DNA from: JAFGIN01 sp050301235
Lineage (GTDB): Bacteria > Fibrobacterota > Chitinivibrionia > Chitinivibrionales > Chitinispirillaceae
Direction: 5' to 3'
Length of the DNA: 64,000 bases
NCBI GenBank assembly: GCA_050301235.1
Contig: JBNKZD010000054.1
Location: forward strand, 1-64,000
How positions within the stretch are numbered: the stretch's first letter is position 1; every line of letters begins with the position of its first letter. Both the position numbers and the translations under genes were made by a program. The notes beneath the pieces were generated by a model. It was not told the DNA's origin, made no database searches, and saw nothing but the letters and a program-made list of their open reading frames with translations. Below are positions 43,723 through 53,500 of this stretch, piece after piece.

Positions 43723-44406
43723 ATGAATGATTTGCAGGAACAACGTCTCTGGAATGCTCATTTTGTATCCATGATTGCTCATGAACTACGAACACCACTG
43801 ACATCGATCATCTCTTTTTCTCAGATAATCAGTGATGAAAGTGAACTGATTTCAAAAAACGAACAGGTTCACTACCTTCAAATGATCGTAAAGGAAGGTA
43901 AACGAGTTGCACACTATGTCAATGAACTGACTGAAATAATGAAATTGGAAACTGGAAACACATTTACATTTTCAGAATTTTATCTGGAAGAGATATTTAA
44001 AAAACTACTCGACCAATCCGGATTGTATCACAATCGTATATTGGACTATCAGCAGCAATCGCAGCTGTGTCATCTACGTGCAGATCATTCCCTGATTGAA
44101 ACAGCGATGTCAATTCTTCTGAACAGTCTTCACTCTAAATGCAAAGGAGCATTGACGGTACAACTTGATCAAAAGGCCGGTATCATTCAGGGGACACTTT
44201 CGGGTAAAGAAAGCACTTTCACGGAACGGGAGATTCATCAATTATTTGACATCAACGCACAACTGACCATTTCACACACAGATATACCACTTAAAACCCG
44301 ACCCATTTTTGCTGCAGCTGTTATCAGAGGTCACAACGGAAACATCTGGATTTCATCAATTCCCGAAAATGGTGTGCTCATCTCATTTGAGTTACAATGT
44401 GGCTGA
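43723..44406 (+). CDS. Degenerate histidine-kinase-like protein
   Basis: A 227-residue soluble protein without sensor domain or membrane segment. The HisKA dimerisation domain is intact, with the H-box SMIAHELRTPLTSIISFSQ (His at about residue 20). The ATPase part keeps an N-box-like ILLNSLHSK. Where the G1 box should be is 'IIQGTLSGKESTF', and the GLGL segment reads 'TRPIFAAAVIRGHNGNIWIS', so both ATP-lid glycine boxes are lost. It may be a phosphatase, a phosphotransfer partner or a pseudokinase. No response regulator is adjacent. A strong terminator follows. Confidence 0.8.
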   Translation: MNDLQEQRLWNAHFVSMIAHELRTPLTSIISFSQIISDESELISKNEQVHYLQMIVKEGKRVAHYVNELTEIMKLETGNTFTFSEFYLEEIFKKLLDQSGLYHNRILDYQQQSQLCHLRADHSLIETAMSILLNSLHSKCKGALTVQLDQKAGIIQGTLSGKESTFTEREIHQLFDINAQLTISHTDIPLKTRPIFAAAVIRGHNGNIWISSIPENGVLISFELQCG

Positions 44407-44412
44407 TAAAAT

Positions 44413-44445
44413 AAAAATGCTCCTCCGTCATGGAGGAGCATTTTT
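44413..44445. terminator. Bidirectional rho-independent terminator
   Basis: A perfect 14-bp stem (44413-44426 with 44432-44445, core TGCTCCTCC/GGAGGAGCA) and a 5-base loop, with A-run on one side and T-run on the other. It lies between convergent genes and can end both transcripts. Confidence 0.9.
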
Positions 44446-44476
44446 GTATTAAGAAATCTTATAACAATTGTCTGTA

Positions 44477-45511
44477 TTACTTGAGAAACTTTTCTGAGAC
44501 GTAATCGCCATTTCTATATTCAAGTTTTACAATTTCGCCTGATGGAGCAGGGAAAGTCAATTTCAGTTTTGCTTCATGTTCCTGATCGAGAATTTCCGGA
44601 TCGAGACGAGCTGGTCTGGCAGCATAACGCTTCCCGTTCTTATCAATAAAAGCGAAGTGGTCTGCTTTCAATTTAAGCGGGTTATTAGCGTTGTTGTAGA
44701 TATCAACGATTGTGACAATTGCTTTACCACGCTTCTGCATAGTCGGGATAGCAAGCAGAATGTCATATTTGTTTATTTTTTTAAATACTGCAGAATCGGG
44801 TATCGGATCGATAACTTTCAGATAAGCTGAATAAGTGCTGGCGTTTTCTTTGCGAAGAGTACCAAGCATTTTCTTTGCGTCTGCATGTGTGGAATCAAAA
44901 TACAAAGCAGTGAGCGCCCAAAACTCAGCTTTAATAAAATCTTCAGCATCTTTATTGGCTTTTCCATTTGCATAATCCATCTCAGCCAGTTCATAATTTT
45001 CCTGGGCCATTTTTGTGCGCAGTTCTGTACGCTTATTCTTTGCAGGTGTTGGATCACTTGCGACTTGTTCTGCTCTGTCTATTGTCTGAAGTGCTTCATC
45101 AAAATGTTCCTTTTTTGCACTGGAATCAGCCATCTGAAGAAGTAGCATGGAATACTGTTGCTTTAATTCGGGAGTGACATCCTGATTATTATACTTATCA
45201 ATATCAGTAAGAAACAACGGGATCGCTTCCATGTGAGCAGCCCCTTCATTAAGTACCATTCCAGCCCGAATAAGAGTTACTTCAATATATCTGTTCCTTA
45301 AAACTGCAGGAATACTTGATGGATTTTCTTTGATCGCTTTATCATAGTACATATATGCTGTTTTTAACTGGATTCTTTTGTTATTTCCATCCAATTTTTG
45401 AGCTAAATTGTACGCAGCATCACCCCGCTTCTGATTTGCAGACTTCGGTGAGCATGACATCATCAGTGATAAAACGCTTAAACCAGTAACTAGCTTCCAT
45501 AAGACTTTCAT
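44477..45511 (-). CDS. TPR-like lipoprotein
   Basis: A 344-residue protein. A lipoprotein signal with lipobox LMMSC (cysteine at about residue 20) precedes a helical, TPR-like region (about 25-235, e.g. 'AAYNLAQKLDGNNKRIQLKT' and 'LQTIDRAEQVASDPTPAKNK') and a C-terminal beta domain (about 245-344, 'AIVTIVDIYNNANNPLKLKA') similar to DUF4352-type Ig-like domains. GGAGGAATTCC before the ATG confirms the start. It is likely attached to a membrane facing the periplasm. Function unknown. Confidence 0.8.
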   Translation of the reverse strand: MKVLWKLVTGLSVLSLMMSCSPKSANQKRGDAAYNLAQKLDGNNKRIQLKTAYMYYDKAIKENPSSIPAVLRNRYIEVTLIRAGMVLNEGAAHMEAIPLFLTDIDKYNNQDVTPELKQQYSMLLLQMADSSAKKEHFDEALQTIDRAEQVASDPTPAKNKRTELRTKMAQENYELAEMDYANGKANKDAEDFIKAEFWALTALYFDSTHADAKKMLGTLRKENASTYSAYLKVIDPIPDSAVFKKINKYDILLAIPTMQKRGKAIVTIVDIYNNANNPLKLKADHFAFIDKNGKRYAARPARLDPEILDQEHEAKLKLTFPAPSGEIVKLEYRNGDYVSEKFLK

Positions 45512-45613
45512 GGAATTCCTCCGTTTTATGTTTATATAGTACCATGTGGCTTACAAAATTTTATTATTGAAAGATAACTTGCGGGACAAAGCTTTCGCAC
45601 GTATTTTTTGGTC

Positions 45614-46966
45614 ATGAATGCAAATTTTATATCTGAACACCGTTCCGGGGCCGATTTAATCGTTGAAACACTGAGAAGGAACGGATATATAGCCTATTTT
45701 GCCGGTGGATTTGTTCGTGATATGCTTCTTGAAGTCACAGAAAAGGGCGACATTGATATTGCAACTAATGCAAAACCACAAACTATATCCCAATTATTTC
45801 CTTCAACTATCGATGTTGGTGAACAGTTCGGAGTAATGGTCGTAGTTTTTAATGGGTTTAATTATGAGGTGGCAACATTCCGCTCCGATATTGGTATCCA
45901 TGATGGGCGTCATCCTTCCCAGGTGGTGTTCACTGATGCACAAACTGATGCACTGCGCAGAGACTTCACTATTAATGGCATGTTCTATGACCCCCAAACG
46001 AATGAAATTATTGATTTCGTCAATGGTATCGAGGATTGCAGGAATCACGTTATCAGAGCGATCGGAGATCCCCGGTTGCGATTCAGAGAAGATTACCTGC
46101 GAATGCTCAGAGCAATCCGCTTTTCTGCAAGGTTCAATTTTCCAATTGAACAGCGTACCTGGGATGCAATTGGTGAAAATGCTTCACATATTGTTGAAAT
46201 TTCCCCGGAACGTATTTACGCTGAGATTAACCGAATGTTGTGCGGTCCCAACCCCGAAACAGCAATCGATTTACTCGATAAGAGTGGAATACTAAGAATA
46301 ATTCTTCCTGAGGTTGCCAATCTTGCCGGGGTAGAACAGCCCCCGGAGTTCCACCCTGAGGGTGATGTTTTTGTGCACACATTAAAGGCGCTCCATTATC
46401 TGAACAAGAATCCATCAGGTGTACTTGCCTGGAGTACACTTCTTCATGATATAGGAAAGCCACCAACAATAACCTACGCAAAAGATCGCATAAGGTTCAA
46501 CAATCATGATCGAGTCGGTGCCACAATGGCAGTCAATATTTTGAAACGACTCAAAGCATCGAATGTTGTTGTTGATGGTGTTGAAGCATGTATCAGCAAT
46601 CATATGAATTTCATGAATGTCACTAAGATGCGTTTGTCAAACCTGAAAAAATTCCTCGCCCGCCCTACCCTGCAGGACGAACTCGAACTTCATCGTGTAG
46701 ACTGCCTCGCTTCCCACGGCGATATCAGCAATTGCACATTCATTGAAGAGCAGCTGCAGAAGCACCCGGCAGAAACAATCAAACCACCCCCGGTTCTAAC
46801 TGGTAAAGATCTTATTGCACTTGGATTAATACCTGGACCAAAGTTCGGCAAAATACTTTCGGCAGTTTATGATCTGCAGCTTGAGGAACAGATAAAGGAC
46901 AAGGAAGAGGCTATTGCATATGTTAAAGAACGTTTAGATAAGGTGTGGAATGATGACACTGTGTGA
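45614..46966 (+). CDS. cca: CCA tRNA nucleotidyltransferase with HD domain
   Basis: A 450-residue class II tRNA nucleotidyltransferase. Signatures in order: GG at 31-32 in 'YIAYFAGGFVRDML', catalytic DxD at 46-48 in 'EKGDIDIATNA', RRDFTINGMFYDP (115-127), and 'RLRFREDYLRMLRAIRFSAR' binding tRNA. An HD domain follows ('LLHDIGKPPTITYAKDRIRF', later CISNHMNFM). It adds or repairs the 3' CCA of tRNAs. The ATG at 45614 is used; a TTG at 45608 lies in frame just upstream. No clear ribosome binding site is seen. Confidence 0.94.
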   Translation: MNANFISEHRSGADLIVETLRRNGYIAYFAGGFVRDMLLEVTEKGDIDIATNAKPQTISQLFPSTIDVGEQFGVMVVVFNGFNYEVATFRSDIGIHDGRHPSQVVFTDAQTDALRRDFTINGMFYDPQTNEIIDFVNGIEDCRNHVIRAIGDPRLRFREDYLRMLRAIRFSARFNFPIEQRTWDAIGENASHIVEISPERIYAEINRMLCGPNPETAIDLLDKSGILRIILPEVANLAGVEQPPEFHPEGDVFVHTLKALHYLNKNPSGVLAWSTLLHDIGKPPTITYAKDRIRFNNHDRVGATMAVNILKRLKASNVVVDGVEACISNHMNFMNVTKMRLSNLKKFLARPTLQDELELHRVDCLASHGDISNCTFIEEQLQKHPAETIKPPPVLTGKDLIALGLIPGPKFGKILSAVYDLQLEEQIKDKEEAIAYVKERLDKVWNDDTV

Positions 46967-47347
46967 TCTTCAGAGATAATCACTTTTTACCCTAGTTGCA
47001 AGTAATTTGATTGTACTGATAAAGTAAGTATATTAACACATTATAAAAAAAAGAAAATCACTGGTTTTCAAATTTCTATTACCCGACTCCCCTATACTGC
47101 AAAAACCATTGGGTACGTACCAGAAGGAAACTCCCAATTAATTGACAGTGTCACTTTTTAAATTGAATGTATCTGGGGTGTGAATAACAAATACTCCAGT
47201 ACAATACAAGCTTTATATTACACGATACCTACGCATGATTGAACAAGATCTCTCATTTGTACTGATGAAATAATTATTGAAATCGGAACAAAAATTGTTA
47301 TAAATTATAGCAGCAAAACGCTAAACCGCAGCGAACCGGAGGTTCTT
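46967..47347. other. Intergenic region, 381 bases
   Basis: AT-rich, with no open frame over 40 codons recognised and no tRNA or strong terminator. The last 25 bases contain CGGAGGTTC, the ribosome binding site of the TspO gene, which starts with TTG. Confidence 0.5.
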
Positions 47348-47812
47348 TTGAAAACCTTTATCCGCTATATATCCTCAATTGCCATTTGTGAAAGTATCGG
47401 ATTCCTGTCAGGACTTGCAGTCTCACCGGATTCATGGTTTGCAACACTGAAAAAGCCATCGATCACTCCCCCCTCGTGGGTGTTTGCACCTGTCTGGACA
47501 CTACTTTATGCTTTGATGGGTATCTCTGCTGCAATGGTGATTGTTTATAAAAACAGGGATGCCAGAATTGGAATGTTTTTTTTTACAACTCAACTTCTGC
47601 TCAATTTTCTCTGGTCGATTATTTTTTTCGGATTGCATTTACCATTTGTGGCATTTATCGATATTTTACTATTAATATCAACCGTTCTTCTTACCTTCTG
47701 GAAATTTCTCCGCACTTCAAAACCGGCAGCAATACTTTTAATTCCATACATTCTCTGGATCAGTTTTGCATCGGTTCTGAATTTCAAAATATGGAGATTG
47801 AATAAAGGATAA
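47348..47812 (+). CDS. tspO: TspO/MBR family membrane protein
   Basis: A 154-residue protein with five transmembrane helices and the family signatures 'WFATLKKPSITPPSWVFAPV', then WTLLYALMGISA, and 'QLLLNFLWSIIFFGLHLPF' ending in 'SFASVLNFKIWRLN'. TspO binds porphyrins and hydrophobic ligands in the outer or inner membrane and is often linked to stress responses. It starts with TTG, preceded by GGAGG at 6 bases. It is convergent with the LysR gene. Confidence 0.92.
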   Translation: MKTFIRYISSIAICESIGFLSGLAVSPDSWFATLKKPSITPPSWVFAPVWTLLYALMGISAAMVIVYKNRDARIGMFFFTTQLLLNFLWSIIFFGLHLPFVAFIDILLLISTVLLTFWKFLRTSKPAAILLIPYILWISFASVLNFKIWRLNKG

Positions 47813-47858
47813 CCATTTTCATCATACGATAAACAGTGCCGTTGCAGCACTCACTATA

Positions 47859-48773
47859 TCAACTGTTTTTAAACTTACTCTTTAATAAATCAATAATTAG
47901 CCGTTCGGCAATACCCATTTTCCTTCCGGGAGGCCGAACGAATGATATTCTGCTGCGAATCTCATCAGATCTTCCCCTCACCAGTTCTAACTCCTTCTTT
48001 TGGATAGCATTCTGAATCATATACAGCGGAACAATCCCGAGCCCCATACCATGATCAATCGCACGAATTACTGCGTGTACACTTTCTACCGTCAAAACTA
48101 TGTCAAGCTGTTTCACATTACAGTTAAAATGGTGAGTAAACCAGTCAGTAAGTTCAGGTGCATGGGATTTATACGCTACAAATTGACATTTTTTCAGTGT
48201 CTCACTTGAAATTCCGTTTGAAAGATGCTCCTGTATATATTTACATGATCCAGCAAGAACCAGCGGTTCATCAACAATCGGAATTTGAATCAGATTCCAG
48301 GATTCTTCATCCTTATTCCCGAAAATATCAATTAATGCAATATCAAGTTCATTACTGCGACAAGCATTAACAATTTTTGCCTGTTCTCCCAGAAAAAGTT
48401 CAAAAGTAACCGATGGGTATGCGTCCCTGAATTCTGATACTATTCCAGGTAAAAATTCGGCACCAAACACCGGCGGAGCACCAATCTTTATTAACCCCTG
48501 AGGGGTAATTTCGGCATCGATAATTGATTTTAGATTAGTATCAAGAGTCGAAAAAAAAGGCATCACCACCTGAAACAACTGTTGTCCGGATGGTGTCGGT
48601 ACTAACTTTTTCGGCAACCGATGAAAAAGAGAAATATTGAGTTCCTGTTCAAGTTTTTGCAGGTTTTGACTCACTGCAGACTGGGTGATACAAAGCTCAA
48701 GCGCAGCTTTTGCAACGCTCCCGAGACGATATACCTGAAAAAAAATATGCAGACGATTAAAATCTGGTTTCAT
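47859..48773 (-). CDS. LysR-family transcriptional regulator
   Basis: A 304-residue LysR regulator. The N-terminal winged helix-turn-helix (about 1-60) is canonical: 'HIFFQVYRLGSVAKAALELC', then 'ITQSAVSQNLQKLEQELNIS' and LFHRLPKKLVPTPSGQQL. The C-terminal effector domain (about 90-295) includes 'GLIKIGAPPVFGAEFLPGIV' and 'GMGLGIVPLYMI'. It is divergent from ahcY, so ahcY or its own gene is the natural target, with a sulfur/methyl-cycle metabolite as a possible effector (inference). The ATG at 48773 is preferred to a GTG at 48782. Confidence 0.9.
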   Translation of the reverse strand: MKPDFNRLHIFFQVYRLGSVAKAALELCITQSAVSQNLQKLEQELNISLFHRLPKKLVPTPSGQQLFQVVMPFFSTLDTNLKSIIDAEITPQGLIKIGAPPVFGAEFLPGIVSEFRDAYPSVTFELFLGEQAKIVNACRSNELDIALIDIFGNKDEESWNLIQIPIVDEPLVLAGSCKYIQEHLSNGISSETLKKCQFVAYKSHAPELTDWFTHHFNCNVKQLDIVLTVESVHAVIRAIDHGMGLGIVPLYMIQNAIQKKELELVRGRSDEIRSRISFVRPPGRKMGIAERLIIDLLKSKFKNS

Positions 48774-48850
48774 AAGCAACACTTAAGTATATCTTAATAT
48801 AATTTAATTTTACTAAACATTTCAACTCCCGTATATTTAATGAAGAAATG

Positions 48851-48898
48851 ATCATTGCAGGGATTGAAACACTCCGGAATTTCAAATTGCACAATGAT
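48851..48898 (+). promoter_or_regulatory. Structured 5' leader before ahcY
   Basis: ATCATTG (48851-48857) pairs with CAATGAT (48892-48898), and inside it TTGAAA (48864-48869) pairs with TTTCAA (48880-48885) around a 10-base loop. The two stacked stems lie 35 bases before the ahcY start. It does not match the conserved core of the known SAH riboswitch as I recall it. It may be a LysR operator or an unassigned leader RNA. Confidence 0.35.
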
Positions 48899-48932
48899 GA
48901 TCACATACCAAAACACAAATCAGGAGGTACTA

Positions 48933-50333
48933 ATGGCAAACGATTACATCATTAAAGACATTGCACTCGCAGATTGGGGACGTAAAGAGATCAGTATTGC
49001 AGAAAAAGAGATGGTTGGACTTATGGCCATACGCGAAAAGTATCAGGGTGAAAAGCCACTCAATGGTGCACGAATCACCGGATCACTTCATATGACAATC
49101 CAGACCGCAGTTCTCATCGAAACACTTCGTGATCTCGGTGCTGATGTTCGATGGTGTTCCTGCAATATCTTTTCAACGCAGGATCATGCTGCTGCAGCGA
49201 TTGCAAAAGCCGGTATCCCGGTATTTGCATACAAAGGCGAGACACTTGAAGAGTATTGGGAGTATACACTCAAAGCTCTCACCTGGCCTGATGGATCAGG
49301 GCCGACACTCATCGTTGACGACGGAGGAGATGCAACGCTGCTTATACATGAAGGAGTCAAATGCGAATCGGATCCATCACTGGCAAAAAGGAAAACTGAC
49401 AACGCTGAGTTCAATATTCTTCTTTCAACGGTAAGTCAAGGGCTCTCGATTAATAAAAACTTTTTCAGTAAAATGGCAGCACACATCAAGGGAGTATCTG
49501 AGGAAACCACTACAGGCGTGAAACGTCTCTATCAGATGCTTGAACGGAAAGAGCTTCTGTTCCCGGCAATAAATGTCAATGATTCCGTTACAAAATCAAA
49601 ATTTGATAATATTTACGGATGCCGTGAGTCGTTGGTTGATGGAATCCGCAGAGCTACCGATGTCATGCTTGCAGGAAAGAAAGCTGTTGTATGTGGTTAT
49701 GGTGATGTAGGTAAAGGATCTGCACAATCACTTGCAGGTGCACGGTGTCAGGTAGTCATTACAGAGATCGATCCAATCTGCGCTCTTCAGGCGTGCATGG
49801 ATGGATTTTCAGTGAAACGGGTTGAAGATACTCTGGGGTGGGCAGATATTTATGTAACCACCACCGGAAACCGCGATATCATCCGTGTAGAACATATGCT
49901 TGCAATGAAAGACCAGGCGATCGTGTGCAATATCGGTCATTTTGATAATGAGATCCAGGTTGAAGCACTCGGGAAAACACCAGGTGTGAGAAAAGAGACT
50001 GTAAAACAGCAGGTTGATCAGTATTTTCTTCCCAATGGAAACTCAATTTTTATTCTTGCTGAAGGCAGACTTGTCAATCTCGGTTGTGCAATGGGACATC
50101 CATCTTTTGTCATGTCAAATTCGTTCAGTAATCAGACACTCGCACAGATCGAACTCTGGAGTAAAAAGCATGAGATCGGGGTGTATCGCCTGCCCAAAAA
50201 ACTGGATGAAGACGTAGCGAGACTGCATCTGGAAAAAATTGGTGCACAACTCACAATTCTTTCAGAAGAACAGTCTGAGTATATCAGTGTTCCGGTTGAA
50301 GGACCTTACAAATCGGAGCATTACAGGTATTGA
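48933..50333 (+). CDS. ahcY: Adenosylhomocysteinase
   Basis: A 466-residue enzyme that splits S-adenosylhomocysteine into adenosine and homocysteine. Signatures include 'SCNIFSTQDHAAAAI' (about 76-90), 'GVSEETTTGVKRLYQML', the NAD-binding 'VVCGYGDVGKGSAQSLAG' and the C-terminal lysine/tyrosine tail YKSEHYRY that closes the NAD site. The start at 48933 is fixed by AGGAGGT five to six bases upstream; the longer frame from 48855 overlaps the leader hairpin. It is divergent from a LysR gene. Confidence 0.96.
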   Translation: MANDYIIKDIALADWGRKEISIAEKEMVGLMAIREKYQGEKPLNGARITGSLHMTIQTAVLIETLRDLGADVRWCSCNIFSTQDHAAAAIAKAGIPVFAYKGETLEEYWEYTLKALTWPDGSGPTLIVDDGGDATLLIHEGVKCESDPSLAKRKTDNAEFNILLSTVSQGLSINKNFFSKMAAHIKGVSEETTTGVKRLYQMLERKELLFPAINVNDSVTKSKFDNIYGCRESLVDGIRRATDVMLAGKKAVVCGYGDVGKGSAQSLAGARCQVVITEIDPICALQACMDGFSVKRVEDTLGWADIYVTTTGNRDIIRVEHMLAMKDQAIVCNIGHFDNEIQVEALGKTPGVRKETVKQQVDQYFLPNGNSIFILAEGRLVNLGCAMGHPSFVMSNSFSNQTLAQIELWSKKHEIGVYRLPKKLDEDVARLHLEKIGAQLTILSEEQSEYISVPVEGPYKSEHYRY

Positions 50334-50357
50334 TACTCGTTGTTCCCAAGATCCGCA

Positions 50358-50468
50358 TCGCCTCTCTCCCCAACCCTCTCTCCACTCGTGGAGAAAGGGA
50401 GTTACGCTTATTTCTTTCTTCCCCCTCTACATTCACTAATGGAGAGGGGGACCGAGGGGATGAGGCGA
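50358..50468. repeat. Composite MITE-like repeat, copy B (short form)
   Basis: 111 bases with exact terminal inverted repeats TCGCCTC (50358-50364) and GAGGCGA (50462-50468). The inner hairpin CCCCCTCTACATT/AATGGAGAGGGGG (50421-50433 and 50438-50450) has one mismatch compared with copy A at 37446-37475. The left half CTCTCTCC...ACTCGTGGAGAAAGGG also matches copy A. No ORF. It lies in the 253-base gap after ahcY; the rest of that gap has a short GGCACG/CGTGCC palindrome near 50523-50543. Confidence 0.65.
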
Positions 50469-50586
50469 TGAGACATATGAGAACTCAGTAATCTCTGGTT
50501 TCTTATTAACCAAAGTTCCCGGCACGGCCTCAAGGCACGTGCCACACTCATTGGGAATTTAAAATCGCGGATTATAAAAAGACTGG

Positions 50587-53500
50587 TTACTTCTCAGCCC
50601 GCAACTTTGCAGCTTTTTCTGCGGAGGCAATCTTGTCCCGTAATAATGGCAGCTGAGTGTCATCCGGGTTGTGTCCCATACCTTTGATTACCCATTGACG
50701 CGCCTTAGAGAACTCTTCGAGTTCAATGTAAAGATTTATCAGGTTTATATATGTTTCGGGGATATCATGATGTTTTTCGATTGCTTTCCAGTATGCTTTT
50801 TCTGCGTTATCGATATCCCCTCTCACCCCGTACAATGCGCCCAGGTTATTCCAGGCCTGACTGTGGTCAGGTTTACGTGCAACCACCTTATTGTAAATAA
50901 CCTCAGCAGCAGTATCTTTACCGCTGTTCTGAAGGTCCACTGCTTCATTGTACCAGATATCAACAGAATCAATTATAACAGAATCTTTACTACCTTCTAC
51001 TTTGGATTGAGCATACCTGGTTTCGATATCCTTATTTACAACCGATTTATCCAGAGCCTTCGCATTTTGATAATATTTCCAGGCAGGATCAATTTCACCC
51101 AGATTATACGATGCGACAGCAAGATTATATTGAACAATTGCGTTATTTGACTCGATTCCGGAAAGCTGGAGGTACCATTGGCGGGCTCGTTTCCACTGCT
51201 TGAGAGAAAATGCAGCATTTCCTGCGAGCCGGCAGCAGTCACCACGATCGGCACCAACTGCTTTATCAAGAAGTTTTTCAGCAATCTGCAGTGCTTCACC
51301 AAACCGGCCCGCATTGTACGAGAGCAGTGCGATATTATATTGAGAAGCAAAACTTGTATCTCCCGCAGATTTAAGTTTTGAAATGGCACCATCAAAGTTC
51401 CCACTCTTAAAGGCAAGCTGAGCCTCAATCTCATTTACCTGACGTTTCCACTGCTCATCAGATGGAACATTCTGCAAGTATTGCCTTGTTTTGTCGCTCT
51501 TGCCGCGTGCGGCAGAAACAGCAGCCAGTGTCAGGTAATCATCCGGATCCTTATCAGCTATATTTTCGAGAATGGTTACCGCAGCTGCAGTATCACCTTT
51601 CCAGAGTGACATCTCTGCATTTACTCTTTTCGTGTAGACAGACATCGGAAACTCCTGCTTGAGTATCGCCGCCGATTTTTCGGCATGTACCCTGTCTTTC
51701 TTTTTACGGGATGCCAGAAAAATGTCATATGCGGCAAGTTCTCTTTTTGGACTTGACAGTGCCAGAGTGTATGCATTTATCGCATCAATATATTTATTCA
51801 TACCGGCATACGCATTCCCGATATTGATCTGAAGTTCATTATCCCCTTTTTTCAACATTACCGCACGTTGATAGTAAGAAAGAGCATCACTGAATTTGCC
51901 ATCTTTTTCGAAAGACAATCCCATATTTATCCAGAGTACCGGATTATCCGGATCAGATTTGAGATTTTTTTCCCAGAGAGCCCTCGCTTCAAGTGCATTA
52001 CCGAGCCGGTTTTCGACAAACGCCAGTAACCCTCGTGCTGCAACATTGTCCATTTTGCTTTTTAGACTGTTCTGGAAACACACTTTTGCTTTTTTCAGTT
52101 CATTCTGTTCCATATAAGAATATCCCATCTGGTAGTAGAGTCTCCAGGGGTTTTGTTTCCATTTAGGAAGCAGGGACTGAAACCTTTCCGCTGCCCGACT
52201 GAAATATCCTCCCATTAAGTATAGTTCTGCAAGTTCATATTCGGTTTGTGTTTCAAGGACAAAATGCTGTATCGCATACTCAAGTGTTTTAATAGCATCA
52301 TCATAGAGATGAAGTTCTTTCTGGAAAAGTGCTATATGGCGGTAAATGCGCTCATCTTTGTACTTTTCAGGAACAGCTTTAAGCGTCTCGATAGCTTTTG
52401 TGATCTCTTTTGTATGATAGTATAAAATCGATAGAGTAAATGCGAGATCTGCACAGGAATCTCCACTGCAACCTGCAAGTTTCTTTTCGATATGTGCAGC
52501 AGCTAATCCAAGATCTTCACCTTTACGGGAAACAAGTGCCAGATTAAGCTGAGCACTGCGGTTTTCAGGGTTGAGTTTCAAAGCTTTCTTAAATTCAGTT
52601 TCAGCAGTAATATCATCCTTTTTTTGATGATAGAGTACACCAAGCAGATCATGAAATTCCGATCGATCATCGAGAGCAAGTGCTTTTTTAACGTACTTTT
52701 CGCTCAAGTCCAGGCTACCCGATTGACGAAGAGCTATTGCTCTCATGAACATTACCGAAGGATCCTGTATAGAGTCGGTCATTTCGCTCCAGACTGACTC
52801 CGCCTTGTCAAACTGTTTCTGTTTAAAAAACATTTGACCAAGGTTATGCCTTAAAATAGGATCTTTAGGAAATTTGCTGCATCCATCCTTAAAAAATTTC
52901 AATGCAGCTGCATTATTGTAACACTCTTTTGATGCCAGACCGGCAATCAGATACGCATCTTCGTTATAGGGGCCACTCAGCGCGAAATACCTGTCCAGAA
53001 CCTTCAATGCTTCTTTACAATTTCCATCATCGTACAGCGCACCGGCAAAATGGACAAGAAACATTCTGTCTTCTCCGGATGCAGCAGCTTTCTGATAAAA
53101 CTCAATCGCTTTTTTATTGTTTTTGCGTGCAGATTCGATACTTCCAAGCATTTTAAGTGCTTCGTTAGAGCTCTGATGTTTTCTAAGTACGGAAAGCGCT
53201 TCAGTAGTATCCTTTGCTTCAAGTTTTACATACGAATAAAAGAGCCAGGCATCCTGATGATCCGGTGCGATTTTCATCGCTTTTTCTAGCTGTTCCACAG
53301 CCTTGTCTTTATTACCAAGTTTAAGTGCTGTCATTCCGTTTCTGACAAGCGCTTCAACGAATTTCGGATTCGCTTTCAATGCACGCTCAAAAAGCCTTGA
53401 TGCAGCTTCGTACTGATGATCATTAAAGTAAAGCAGCCCCAGATTGTAGGATGAGACAGCATACGAGGGATCTTTGACTGCAAGTTTTTCCCACAACTCT

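Noticed and set aside
48855..48932. Longer ahcY start
   Set aside because: It would read through the leader hairpin; the AGGAGGT site and the family N-terminus fit the ATG at 48933.
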